Of a stretch of 46,016 nucleotides of DNA, positions 24,806-34,634 are shown one piece after another. The stretch's first letter is position 1; the number at the start of each line of letters is the position of its first letter. Where the stretch lies: NCBI RefSeq assembly GCF_022829385.1, contig NZ_JAKSXX010000098.1:1-46016 (forward strand), read 5' to 3'. The notes beneath the pieces were generated by a model, which saw nothing but the letters and a program-made list of their open reading frames with translations, did no database searches and was not told the DNA's origin. The translations under genes and the position numbers were made by a program. Origin of the DNA: Methylobacterium sp. J-070. Lineage in GTDB: Bacteria; Pseudomonadota; Alphaproteobacteria; Rhizobiales; Beijerinckiaceae.

Positions 24806-25911
24806 CGCAAGATCCCGCTTTCCATCGCGACTGGTTTTCGAAGCCCGCCGACTCGCTGCTAGCCATGATGCAGCGCAAGCGGCTGGCCCCGTTCGATGTC
24901 GCCCAAGGGCTGCCGGGCGGCCTCACCACGCTTCGCGGTCTGCTGACAGGTGATGTCGCGATCGACGAAGCGGTCGCCGGAGGGCTCGCGGCCGCTGTAG
25001 GTGGTACGACGACGTTCTGGTTGCGCCGACAAGGATTGTACGAGGCTTCCCTCGGGCGCGTGGTCGATGCGGTGTTGGCGTCCGATGGCGACGCGTGGCT
25101 TGCCAAGGTCCCGGTGCCGACGTCGGACGACGCAACTAACCGCGGGCCAACGACCGCCAACTGCCGCCGCGCCGCTATCAAGCGGCGCCTCGTGTTCTTC
25201 GACGTCAACGGGGCTGAGACGTGGTCCCGCCGCTACGGGAGCTTGCGCTGCGATACGCGGTTTCGGGAATCGGCGGCCTTTGAGGTGCATCCGGGCGCCA
25301 CGGCGATGTGGCTGCGGCAGGGCGAGCTTGAGGCCGCACTAATCTCGACGGCCGCGTGGGATCCCGACGGCCTGAGTACAGCAATCGGCGAGATCGTTGA
25401 GCTCAGCCGGATCGGCCAGCCCGTGCGTTTTCTCCCGCGGCTGAGAGCGCTGCTGGCTCGGTTCGGCGTCGCGTTGGTGGTCGTGAGGGCCCCCGAGGGC
25501 TGCCGGGCGAGCGGAGCGGCGCGGATGCTGTCCCCGACCAAGGCGATGGTCCTGGCGAGCTTCAGGCATCGCTCGGACGACCATTTCTGGTTCACGCTGC
25601 TCCACGAGATCGGCCACCTACTCTTGCACGGCGGGCGCACGTTCATCGACGAGGAGGGCGTAAGTGACGACGAGCTCGAACGCGAGGCTAACGCCTTCGC
25701 GGCCGACACCATCATCCCGCCAGACCGGCAACCGGAACTCGCGAGCCTCCGGGCCGACTACGAGTCGGTCATCCGGTTTAGCCGCAGCCTGCGCGTCGCC
25801 CCTGGTCTGACGTTGGGCCAGATGCAGCACAGGGGTTTGATCCAGCGCAACTGGCTCAACAAGCTCCGAAGGACCTGGACCTGGGACGAGATCGATCCGG
25901 CCCTGGCCTAG
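24802..25911 (+). CDS. HigA-like protein with ImmA/IrrE metallopeptidase domain
   Basis: A 369-residue protein. Residues about 12-80 form a degenerate XRE helix-turn-helix (LAPFDVAQGLPGGLTTLRGL, GGLAAAVGGTTTFWLRRQGLYE). The C-terminal third is an ImmA/IrrE-type zinc peptidase domain with HEIGH at 268-272 followed by HLLLHG and the downstream EREANAFAADTIIP, whose Glu (about 295) is the expected third ligand. In ICEBs1 the ImmA peptidase cleaves a repressor. In HigA-like fusions it may control the toxin or sense phage. It overlaps the toxin gene by four bases and converges on the next gene, overlapping its end by four bases. Confidence 0.8.
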   Translation: MTQDPAFHRDWFSKPADSLLAMMQRKRLAPFDVAQGLPGGLTTLRGLLTGDVAIDEAVAGGLAAAVGGTTTFWLRRQGLYEASLGRVVDAVLASDGDAWLAKVPVPTSDDATNRGPTTANCRRAAIKRRLVFFDVNGAETWSRRYGSLRCDTRFRESAAFEVHPGATAMWLRQGELEAALISTAAWDPDGLSTAIGEIVELSRIGQPVRFLPRLRALLARFGVALVVVRAPEGCRASGAARMLSPTKAMVLASFRHRSDDHFWFTLLHEIGHLLLHGGRTFIDEEGVSDDELEREANAFAADTIIPPDRQPELASLRADYESVIRFSRSLRVAPGLTLGQMQHRGLIQRNWLNKLRRTWTWDEIDPALA

Positions 25912-26816
25912 CCCTTGAAGTGCACGAACCTGGTCGGACTCTTCTGCCAATTGCAGAGCGCGTCCTCCATCACCGCCATCCCGACGCCGAGGTCTCCGTC
26001 CAGCACGTCGAGACCCGCTTGCAGCCGCTCGATCGACGAAGAGCCGTCCCGCCGCCCGTCGAGAAGAAGGCGGGCGCCGTTCGCCGGACCGGTGGCCCCT
26101 TTCAGGTATGCTGAGCCCGCCGTGATCGGGGCGATGCCGTACCGCCCGACCAGAGAAAGATAATCGAACTTAGCGAGCCTGCCGAAGGTCGGGACGCGAA
26201 GATCTCCGTAAAGGACCTTGAAGATCGCGTGAGGATCGTTGCCCGTGCGCCTGACGACGTCGGCGAAGAAGCGGGCGTGGCCGCCCGGTCCGATCCAGCG
26301 AACATAGGCGGCGACGACGTCGGCCATCGGCCGGTTCGAGTCGGGTCTGAGGCTCTCGTACTTCCTGTGATTCCCGAATTTGCCGCCGACCGACATCCAA
26401 TTTGCGGCGAGCCAGGCGGCGAACGCTCCGGGGTTCGCGCTTACCGTGACCCAATCCCAACGGCCCGTGCCGAGGCGGCCGTACACGTCTTGCAAGCGTC
26501 GCCAGCCGCTGTCGGCCGGTCGTGCGAAATGGGTCATGAGGAAGATGAGCCATCCCGCCTCGTCCACGTCGCCTTGACGGACGTGGTATGCGACCGCCCG
26601 TTCGGCGTCGAAGCTCGGGTCGTTCGGGTCGGCTCGCTCCGCTGAAACGGACTTCGCCTGCACCTGCCTGTAATAGCTCTCGCGCCGCAGGCTCGCCACG
26701 AACTGCCATGCCAGGACGTCGAGGGCGCGGGGATCCGCCAAGCCCGGGAGCGGGCCCGCATGCATTCGAAGGGCGTGGGTCAGACGCTCGTGTTCAGGGA
26801 CCCAGCTCGGCCACAT
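25908..26816 (-). CDS. Alpha-glutamyl/putrescinyl thymine pyrophosphorylase-like (clade 3) protein
   Basis: A 302-residue, mostly helical protein. It carries GWLIFLMTHFA, GGKFGNHRKYESL, a helix-hairpin-helix-like FGRLAKFDYLSLVGRYGI and YLKGATGPANGARLL block, and a conserved end CNWQKSPTRFVHFKG. These resemble the aGPT-PPlase family defined in phages that hypermodify thymine, a group now known to include the 5-hydroxymethyl-dU DNA kinase. Its ATG overlaps the stop of the thymidylate-synthase-like gene by one base (TGATG), so the two are translated together. The likely role is a step in making or processing a modified pyrimidine in DNA. Family assignment is from motif memory and is tentative. 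Confidence 0.55.
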   Translation of the reverse strand: MWPSWVPEHERLTHALRMHAGPLPGLADPRALDVLAWQFVASLRRESYYRQVQAKSVSAERADPNDPSFDAERAVAYHVRQGDVDEAGWLIFLMTHFARPADSGWRRLQDVYGRLGTGRWDWVTVSANPGAFAAWLAANWMSVGGKFGNHRKYESLRPDSNRPMADVVAAYVRWIGPGGHARFFADVVRRTGNDPHAIFKVLYGDLRVPTFGRLAKFDYLSLVGRYGIAPITAGSAYLKGATGPANGARLLLDGRRDGSSSIERLQAGLDVLDGDLGVGMAVMEDALCNWQKSPTRFVHFKG

Positions 26817-27835
26817 CAGAGCACGCTCCCCCTGATGAACCGCGCCTGGCGCGGCGCGGGCTGACGCCTCGGCTTGTCGCGACGGCTGTCGACGAAAATC
26901 CGAAAGCCCGGCGCGATGTCCGCCCTGAGCGCATCGAGCTTGGCCTCGTCTCCCGACGCCCAGAAGGCCTGCAGGAGACGAAGGAAATCGGCCCAGTAGG
27001 GAGAAGGTGCCATCTCGGCCGCCGAGAAGGGCTCTCCAGCACGGATCCTGCCCTCCGCCTCGACCAGGGTCTCGGCGAGCCCGAACGGATCGCCGGGGGG
27101 CATCGGCGGCATCTCGACCATCTTCTGGTGGCCTTCCGTAACGTAGCCGCGGACCTCGTCGAGGTCCGGTTCGTAGATGTGCATACTGCCCGCGTAGTGG
27201 AGGTACTCGCCCGGTTCCGCGCCCAGGCGCCTAGCCATCATCTCCTGAATCATCGTGAAGCAGAACACGTCGTGCGGGAGCCCCTTGTACGCGTCGTTGG
27301 ACCGCATATTAGCGGACAGGTGCAGCAGTCCTTCGCGCAGGTGGAACTGTAGGCTGACAGTGCAAGGCACCTCGCGGTAGACGAAACCCTCGCCCCGGGC
27401 GGCGGCGTAGTCGAGGGCGATGTCCTCCGCATTGAAGAGCTGTATGACGGCGCGCTTCGACGTCGGCTTCCAGTCGAGGAGTTTCGTGACGTTGTCCAAC
27501 TGATCGATGCCAGACCGCATGGAGAATATGCGAGGTCCATAGGCGCCCGGGATCTTACCGTCGACTGCCTCTTTCTCATACTCTCGAATGTATGGCCGGA
27601 TAAACTCTAGGTCGCCCGAGCCGGAGAGATACCAAAGAAATTCGGCGAGCGCGCTGAAAGGCTTGCCCCGGTTCTCAGAGCGGCTGAGGCGCGCCCGAGG
27701 CCTTCGAAGCCGGATCGCGGCCCCCAGGACTTCGTATGTAGAGCCGCGGGACCCGGTGTTTGGACGGCCTGATCCCAACAAGGATTTATACAAATCGATC
27801 AGGATCTCATCCAAGCTATCGCCGCAGATTTCCAT
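26816..27835 (-). CDS. Thymidylate-synthase-family enzyme, probable pyrimidine hydroxymethylase
   Basis: A 339-residue ThyA-family protein. The catalytic Cys is C158 in REVPCTVSLQFHL, followed by the phosphate-binding MRSNDAYKGLPHDVF loop (177-191) and HYAGSMHIYEPDLDEV. The position of the E. coli TS Asn177 (LPFNIA), which selects uracil, is Asp189 here (LPHDVF). The same Asn-to-Asp change marks dCMP hydroxymethylases such as T4 gp42. The chain is longer than E. coli ThyA (264 residues) because of inserts and a basic C-terminal tail (DSRRDKPRRQPAPRQAR). It is the first gene of a two-gene unit with the pyrophosphorylase-like protein. Housekeeping thymidylate synthesis is unlikely on these grounds. 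Confidence 0.8.
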   Translation of the reverse strand: MEICGDSLDEILIDLYKSLLGSGRPNTGSRGSTYEVLGAAIRLRRPRARLSRSENRGKPFSALAEFLWYLSGSGDLEFIRPYIREYEKEAVDGKIPGAYGPRIFSMRSGIDQLDNVTKLLDWKPTSKRAVIQLFNAEDIALDYAAARGEGFVYREVPCTVSLQFHLREGLLHLSANMRSNDAYKGLPHDVFCFTMIQEMMARRLGAEPGEYLHYAGSMHIYEPDLDEVRGYVTEGHQKMVEMPPMPPGDPFGLAETLVEAEGRIRAGEPFSAAEMAPSPYWADFLRLLQAFWASGDEAKLDALRADIAPGFRIFVDSRRDKPRRQPAPRQARFIRGSVL

Positions 27836-28289
27836 CGGACGTCACCGCACGCATCCGGATCGAACGCGCGGCCGCTCCGGGATTGATCAACGACAGGCAG
27901 GGCGCTCGATATCGGCTGGCTAGACGGTTCGTGCAAGCATGCGTTGAGCGAGCTGAAGCCGACGACGCCTGCTGGTAGAGATGGAAGCGGATGCTGACGG
28001 ATCGTCGGGTCCGGCAAGTGGGGAAGGTCTCTCGTGAAGGCGCGATCACTGATGGGCGTAAGCGGAGCAGGCCTTCGGAGCGGCGGCTGGCGCCTGAGGG
28101 AGCGGCCGCGACGATGAAGAGCCTAACAATTCTTGGCTGACGCAGATTCACGCTTCCGTCCCGCTCGCAGATCTAGACCCCGCGCACGCAGCGCTGCCAT
28201 GACGGGCGCCTCGGCAATGTCAGCTTCTGGGCAAGCACCTGATGTCCGCTGATGGCGCATTTCGGAACTGAATCGAGCCGCCTGCTTAG
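27836..28289 (+). other. Intergenic stretch without a gene
   Basis: About 450 bases upstream of the TS-like gene, with stops in all frames at short intervals. Promoters for the minus-strand pair should lie near 27836-27950, but no convincing -35/-10 pair was identified. Confidence 0.35.
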
Positions 28290-29153
28290 TCAGCGATTCA
28301 AGGTTTTGCGCGCGTTTCGTCCTTCCAAGCCCTTCAAGCGCCGCCGCAGCCCAACAATCTCCGCTCCCAACACGCCGGTGATCGCATAGCGCCGTTTTGC
28401 CTTCTGGGATCCGTCCGGCCGCCGCGTCGTCATGCTGACCTCGTGGATCAGCGCCCGCTGCTGTGCCTCAGCTTTCGCTCGACGAGCTTCCGCCATGGCA
28501 TTCGCTGAGGATGAGCACACCCGCTTTGCTACCGCCCGCTGACGTGCCCAGGCGTGCAGCCCTTGCCCTGGAGTCGCCGCTAACGCCTGAACACGGCTCG
28601 GCAACACCTTAGCTGATTCGAGGTGCTGGATCGCCCGCACATCCCGGCTGATCAATTTGCGCGCCGCTAGCCGCTCGGCCGCGGTCTCGCCGCCGTAGGA
28701 AACGAACCGCTCGACGATGAGATGCAGGTCGTGAGTGGTGCGCGAGCGCTTGCGCCCGCTCAAGATCTCCAGCTCGGCCATGATCGCGGCACGCAGCAGG
28801 CTGGCGCTGATTCGGATGTAGGTCGCGTAGGCGAGCGCGATGGCCTCGAGGTGCTGTGCGTCTGACGCCTTGCGGATGTTCAAGCCCGCCCGCTGCATCC
28901 AATCCGCGCTGCCAAGGGGCTGCGACCCGGCACCTCTGACCTGATGCAGGAAGCGTTCCGCATCGGCGGCTACAGCTTCGCGGCTGCCACCCTCAGCGCT
29001 GGTTCGACCTTCTTCGGCGGGTTCACCTACAGGCTTTGTCGCCCTTGGCCCGTCGAGCGCCTTCGCTGATTCATGATGGCGCAAAGGTCGGGCTATCGGG
29101 GAGGGACGACTAGGTCGGTTAAACCGAAAGGCTGGGATTGTGTCGTTGAGCAT
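28290..29153 (-). CDS. Hypothetical protein, basic, unrecognised
   Basis: A 287-residue open frame with an ATG start. Residues 1-80 are low in complexity and likely disordered. Residues about 85-215 read as helices (SADWMQRAGLNIRKASDAQH, RISASLLRAAIMAELEILSG, ERFVSYGGETAAERLAARKL). The C-terminus is strongly basic (RRLKGLEGRNARKTLNR). The helical middle and basic tail would fit a nucleic-acid-binding protein, possibly from a mobile element, but no known motif is visible. It stands alone between the modification-like pair and tRNA-Lys. It may be a genuine accessory gene or a degenerate one. Confidence 0.5.
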   Translation of the reverse strand: MLNDTIPAFRFNRPSRPSPIARPLRHHESAKALDGPRATKPVGEPAEEGRTSAEGGSREAVAADAERFLHQVRGAGSQPLGSADWMQRAGLNIRKASDAQHLEAIALAYATYIRISASLLRAAIMAELEILSGRKRSRTTHDLHLIVERFVSYGGETAAERLAARKLISRDVRAIQHLESAKVLPSRVQALAATPGQGLHAWARQRAVAKRVCSSSANAMAEARRAKAEAQQRALIHEVSMTTRRPDGSQKAKRRYAITGVLGAEIVGLRRRLKGLEGRNARKTLNR

Positions 29154-29363
29154 GGCTGTCGATCCATACCGAGCTTGGCGCCACGCTTCGGGGTAAGCGG
29201 CACCGGTGAGTCGGTATGAATTGGCATCACGCTGAAAGGTGTAACCGGTTCACTAACCGGCTGTCGGCGGCCGATGCCGCACAGCGATCCCCGCTGTGGT
29301 AGCTATGTGGTTGCTAGATGCTTAAGGCCGCTTTGCTACCACGAGCTAAGTGCCTGTCAGGCT

Positions 29364-29439
<76 letters not shown>

Positions 29440-29501
29440 GATCGCGTTCGCGATCGCCCGGCGGCCACCAAGTCCGTCCGGGGTGGCGGGCTGATACCAA
29501 C

Positions 29502-29530
29502 GCGGCCGGGGGCTGTCCACCCCCGGCCGC
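29502..29530 (-). terminator. Strong hairpin after leuA
   Basis: GCGGCCGGGGG and CCCCCGGCCGC form an 11-bp perfect stem with a 7-base loop, 10 bases past the leuA stop. The CTTTTT run lies on the plus side, so for leuA the hairpin lacks a U-tract; it may act in both directions. Confidence 0.55.
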
Positions 29531-29539
29531 CGCTTTTTA

Positions 29540-31105
<1,566 letters not shown>

Positions 31106-31191
31106 GGCGTTACCCTATCGCGGGCCGCCCGGCTCGACGTGGCGCGGCGCGGCGTGGTGCCCTGGCGGGCGGTTTCGCGAGTGTCGAAAAT

Positions 31192-31232
31192 CCCCTGAAG
31201 GCCCAGGCGCGCGCCCGGACGGCCCTCAGGGG
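31192..31232 (-). terminator. leuA attenuator: intrinsic terminator in the leader
   Basis: The minus strand can pair CCCCTGAGGGCC with GGCCTTCAGGGG, a 12-bp stem with one G-U pair, followed at once by ATTTTC. The leader-peptide stop codon lies inside the left arm, so a ribosome stalled at the Leu codons or finishing the peptide would change the folding. It lies 87 bases before leuA. Confidence 0.7.
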
Positions 31233-31336
31233 CGGGTAAGCAGAAGCGGAAGAGCAAGCCCGACGCGGCGCGCGCACGACCGCGGCGCCGTCGTGGCGGC
31301 GCGGGCGGTCTCGGGCGCTGAGCCGGCTCTGGCCAA
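31226..31336 (-). CDS. leuL: leuA leader peptide
   Basis: A 36-codon frame starting with TTG (31336), with AGGAG 9 bases upstream, and ending in TGA within the left arm of the attenuator hairpin. Codons 27-33 read L-A-L-P-L-L-L, giving five leucines in seven residues; four of them are CTT, a rare codon in this high-GC genome where CTG and CTC dominate. This is the classic layout of transcription attenuation: scarce charged tRNA-Leu stalls the ribosome and the terminator does not form. The frame is too short for routine gene callers. Translation is inferred. Confidence 0.7.
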   Translation of the reverse strand: MARAGSAPETARAATTAPRSCARRVGLALPLLLTRP

Positions 31337-31754
31337 GGCTCGTCTCTCCTGTCGGCGACCCGCGCGGGACGTTCTCACCGCGCGGCGCAGGTCCGTAGGT
31401 ATCCCCGGAGACGCAGGAACACAAGCGAGACCGGATCCGACGATCGGAAGGGTTCGGACGGCGCGGAGGTCGCTGCCGCGCGCGGCGGCGGCGCAGGGAG
31501 CGCCACCGCGAGATCGTCGCCAAGCAGCCTCCGGCCGGGGGGACTCGTCCTGCTATGCCAACCGCGGCGTCGGCACGAAATCTCCGGGGCGCGGATCCAC
31601 CCTCGAAGGCGATCCAACCGCCAGCTTCAGTCCAGCATGTCCGGCAAGGATGGGACGCGCCGGCGTATCGCCCCAGAGACGGGTCGGCTTGCGTGTCGCG
31701 TGCGGGTGCCCTGCCGGATGCGGGTGGCAACGAAGGCGAAAGGACCCCTCGATC
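31337..31754. other. Gap between the leuA leader and carbonic anhydrase
   Basis: About 420 bases with long but poorly composed GC-driven frames on both strands. Divergent promoters for leuA and the carbonic anhydrase gene should lie here; no clear boxes were seen. Confidence 0.4.
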
Positions 31755-32468
31755 GTGTGCGAACTGCATCAGCGCGCCCTCTCGCGGCGCGGACTCCTGA
31801 CGGCCGTCGCGGCCGGCACGCTGGTGGGCGGCTCCCTCGGACCGCGCGGCGCCGACGCGGCCGAGGCGGGGCGGTCGAACGCGATCACGCCCGAGGAGGC
31901 TCTGGCACGGCTGATGGACGGCAACACCCGCTACGCGGCCAATGCCCCGGCCAACAGGGACTTCTCCGCCGGCCGCGCCGCGCGCGCCTCAGCGCAATAC
32001 CCGATCGCCTGCATCGTCGGCTGCGCCGATGCGCGGGTCGCGCCGGACTATGTCTTCGATCAGGGTCCCGGCGACCTGTTCGTCGTCCACGTCGCCGGCA
32101 ACTTCGTCAACGCCGACGGCCTCGGCAGCCTCGAATACGGCGTGCAGGTGCTGGGAGCTCCGCTGATCCTCGTGCTGGGCCATTCCGATTGCGGGGCCGT
32201 CAGGGCGACGATCGACGTCATGAAGACCGATGCCGTCCTGCCGGGCCATCTCCCCATGCTGATCGACGCGATCCGCCCGGCGGTCGATCTGGCCGCGAAG
32301 GCGCAGGCGCAGGATCCCCTGGCCGAAGCCATCGCGCAGAACGTCCGGCACAACGTGCGGCGGCTGGAGCAGGCGGGCCCGATCCTGTCGGAGGCGATCG
32401 CCCGCAGGCAATTGCGGGTCGTGGGCGGCTTCTACGAGATCGCCACCGGAAGGGTCGCGCTGCTCTGA
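31755..32468 (+). CDS. Beta-class carbonic anhydrase with Tat signal
   Basis: A 237-residue protein. The N-terminus holds a twin-arginine motif SRRGLL (10-15), a hydrophobic stretch (TAVAAGTLVGGSL) and an Ala-rich cleavage region near residue 36, so it is likely exported folded with its zinc. The beta-CA fold follows with C90-A-D92-AR, H143 and C146 (GHSDCGAV) as zinc and active-site residues. It interconverts CO2 and bicarbonate, here in the periplasm. GTG 31755 is the start that keeps the Tat peptide at a normal length; no strong ribosome site is seen. In a formate-oxidising, CO2-releasing methylotroph a periplasmic CA could help retain or exchange CO2 (inference). Confidence 0.88.
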   Translation: MCELHQRALSRRGLLTAVAAGTLVGGSLGPRGADAAEAGRSNAITPEEALARLMDGNTRYAANAPANRDFSAGRAARASAQYPIACIVGCADARVAPDYVFDQGPGDLFVVHVAGNFVNADGLGSLEYGVQVLGAPLILVLGHSDCGAVRATIDVMKTDAVLPGHLPMLIDAIRPAVDLAAKAQAQDPLAEAIAQNVRHNVRRLEQAGPILSEAIARRQLRVVGGFYEIATGRVALL

Positions 32469-32556
32469 ACGCGTCGGCGCGGTCCGCGCCTTGCCAACGG
32501 CGGTTCCGCCTCGATAAAGCCCGCCGGCACGTCGAGAGAGAATCCGCGAGACCGCC

Positions 32557-33666
32557 ATGGCCAGCTACAAGCTCCTGCTCCTGCCCGGCGACGGGATCGG
32601 CCCGGAAGTCGCCGGCGGCATGCAGGTGGTGCTCGACGCCCTCCGGGAGACCGGCCTCGCGACCTTCGAGACCGAGACCGACCTCGTCGGCGGCTCTGCC
32701 CTCGACGCGCACGGTGTCCCGCTCGCCGATACCACGCTGGAGCGCGCCCGGGCGGCGGACGCGATCCTGCTCGGCGCGGTCGGCGGCCCGAAATGGGCCG
32801 GCGTTGCCTACGAGCAGCGCCCGGAGGCCGGGCTGCTGCGCCTGCGCAAGGACCTCGATCTCTTCGCCAACCTGCGGCCGGCGATCTGCTACCCGGCGCT
32901 GGCCGAAGCCTCAGCCCTGAAGCGCGAGCTGGTCGAGGGCCTCGACATCATGATCGTGCGCGAGCTTACCGGCGGCGTCTATTTCGGCGAGCCCAAGGAG
33001 ATCACCGTCTTGGAGGACGGCTCGAAGCGGGCGGTCGACACCCAGGTCTACACGACCGCCGAGATCGAGCGGATCGCCCACGTGGCCTTCGACCTCGCCG
33101 GCAAGCGCTCCGGCCGGGTCGCGTCGGCCGAGAAGCACAACGTGATGAAGTCAGGCGTCCTGTGGAAGGAGGTCGTCACCAAGGTCCATGGCGAGCACTA
33201 TGCCGAGCTGGAGCTGGAGCACGTCCTGGCCGACAATTGCGCTATGCAGCTCGTGCGCCGGCCGAAGCAGTTCGACGTGCTGGTGACCGACAACCTGTTC
33301 GGCGACGTGCTTTCCGACATCGCCGCTATGCTCACGGGCTCGCTCGGCATGCTGCCCTCGGCGTCCCTCGGCGCGGTCGATGCCGGCGGCCTGCGGCGGG
33401 CGCTCTACGAGCCCGTCCACGGCTCGGCCCCCGACATCGCCGGTCAGGACCGGGCCAACCCGATCGCCATGATCGGTTCCCTCGCCATGTGCCTGCGCTA
33501 CTCCTTCGGCCTCGGCGAGGCCGCCGACGCCCTCGACGGCGCCATCACCGACGCGCTGGCGGGCGGCGCGCGCACCGCCGACATCGCCGGCGCGGATACG
33601 AACCCGATGGGCACCCGCGCCATGGCGGGCGCGGTGGCGGACGCGCTCCGCGCCCGCGTCGGATGA
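32557..33666 (+). CDS. leuB: 3-isopropylmalate dehydrogenase
   Basis: A 369-residue enzyme that oxidatively decarboxylates 3-isopropylmalate with NAD+, the third step of leucine synthesis. Visible signatures are LLPGDGIGPEV, GAVGGPKW, RPEAGLLRLRKDLDLFANLRP, the catalytic REL-TGGVYFGEPK segment and DNLFGDVLSDIAAMLTGSLGMLPSAS (metal-binding Asp residues), then the NAD-binding YEPVHGSAPDIAGQDRANPIA loop. Length fits the family. It is 88 bases after the carbonic anhydrase gene on the same strand. Confidence 0.96.
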   Translation: MASYKLLLLPGDGIGPEVAGGMQVVLDALRETGLATFETETDLVGGSALDAHGVPLADTTLERARAADAILLGAVGGPKWAGVAYEQRPEAGLLRLRKDLDLFANLRPAICYPALAEASALKRELVEGLDIMIVRELTGGVYFGEPKEITVLEDGSKRAVDTQVYTTAEIERIAHVAFDLAGKRSGRVASAEKHNVMKSGVLWKEVVTKVHGEHYAELELEHVLADNCAMQLVRRPKQFDVLVTDNLFGDVLSDIAAMLTGSLGMLPSASLGAVDAGGLRRALYEPVHGSAPDIAGQDRANPIAMIGSLAMCLRYSFGLGEAADALDGAITDALAGGARTADIAGADTNPMGTRAMAGAVADALRARVG

Positions 33667-33817
33667 GAGCCGCGCTCACGAGCCGGTCTCCGCGACTCTC
33701 GGCTCCGCTACCGCGGGATGAGGGCGAGGCCGGCGGCGAGCCGCGTCCGCGTGTTTCGACGCATGGCGGACGGGCGCGACCTTCGCTATGACGCGCCGAT
33801 CGAGGAACGGGAGCATC

Positions 33818-34603
33818 ATGAAGGCCGGCGACGGGACGTCCGACCGCGCGAGCGCGGATTTCGGCTTCGAGCGCGTGGCGCTCGACGAGAAGCAGGGGCG
33901 CGTCGACAGCGTCTTCCACTCGGTGGCCCGCCGCTACGACATCATGAACGACCTGATGTCGGCGGGCCTGCACCGGGCCTGGAAGGCGCAGCTCGTCTCG
34001 ATGCTGCGGCCATCGCAGACCCGCGCCTTCGCCCATCTCGACGTGGCCGGAGGGACCGGCGACGTGGCGTTCCGGGTCCTGGCCGCGGGCGGCCCCCGGA
34101 CCCGCGTCACCGTGCTCGACATCAACGAATCGATGCTGCGCGTCGGCGCCGAGCGCGCCCGGGAGCGCAAGGTCGATGAGGCCGGCGACCGGATCGCCTT
34201 CGTCACCGGCAACGCCGAGAGCCTGCCCCTGCCGGACGCGGCCTTCGACGCCTACACCATCGCGTTCGGCATCCGGAACGTGCCGCGGATCGAGGTGGCG
34301 CTCGCCGAGGCGCGGCGCGTGCTGAAGCCCGGGGGGCGCTTCCTCTGCCTCGAATTCTCCGCCGTCGACATCCCGCTGCTCGACCGGATCTACGATGCCT
34401 ACTCGTTCAACGTGATCCCACGGATCGGCGCCCGGGTGGCGGGCGATGCCGAATCGTACCGCTACCTGGTCGAGTCGATCCGGAAATTCCCGACCCGCGG
34501 CGCCTTCGCGGGGATGATCGAGCGCGCGGGCTTCCGGCACGTGACCGACCGGCCGCTGTCGGGCGGGATCGTGGCGATCCATTCCGGCTGGAAGGTCTCT
34601 TGA
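33818..34603 (+). CDS. ubiE: Ubiquinone/menaquinone C-methyltransferase UbiE
   Basis: A 261-residue SAM-dependent methyltransferase of quinone synthesis. It has [21 protein letters not shown] and HRAWK, the SAM motif [33 protein letters not shown] and [20 protein letters not shown], and the C-terminal [13 protein letters not shown], all typical of UbiE. ATG 33818 is used, with GGGAG 8 bases upstream; an upstream ATG lacks a ribosome site. ubiB follows after 31 bases, so the two probably share a transcript. Confidence 0.95.
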   Translation: MKAGDGTSDRASADFGFERVALDEKQGRVDSVFHSVARRYDIMNDLMSAGLHRAWKAQLVSMLRPSQTRAFAHLDVAGGTGDVAFRVLAAGGPRTRVTVLDINESMLRVGAERARERKVDEAGDRIAFVTGNAESLPLPDAAFDAYTIAFGIRNVPRIEVALAEARRVLKPGGRFLCLEFSAVDIPLLDRIYDAYSFNVIPRIGARVAGDAESYRYLVESIRKFPTRGAFAGMIERAGFRHVTDRPLSGGIVAIHSGWKVS

Positions 34604-34634
34604 CCTCCGGTCTGCGCGACGGGGTCATCCGCCG

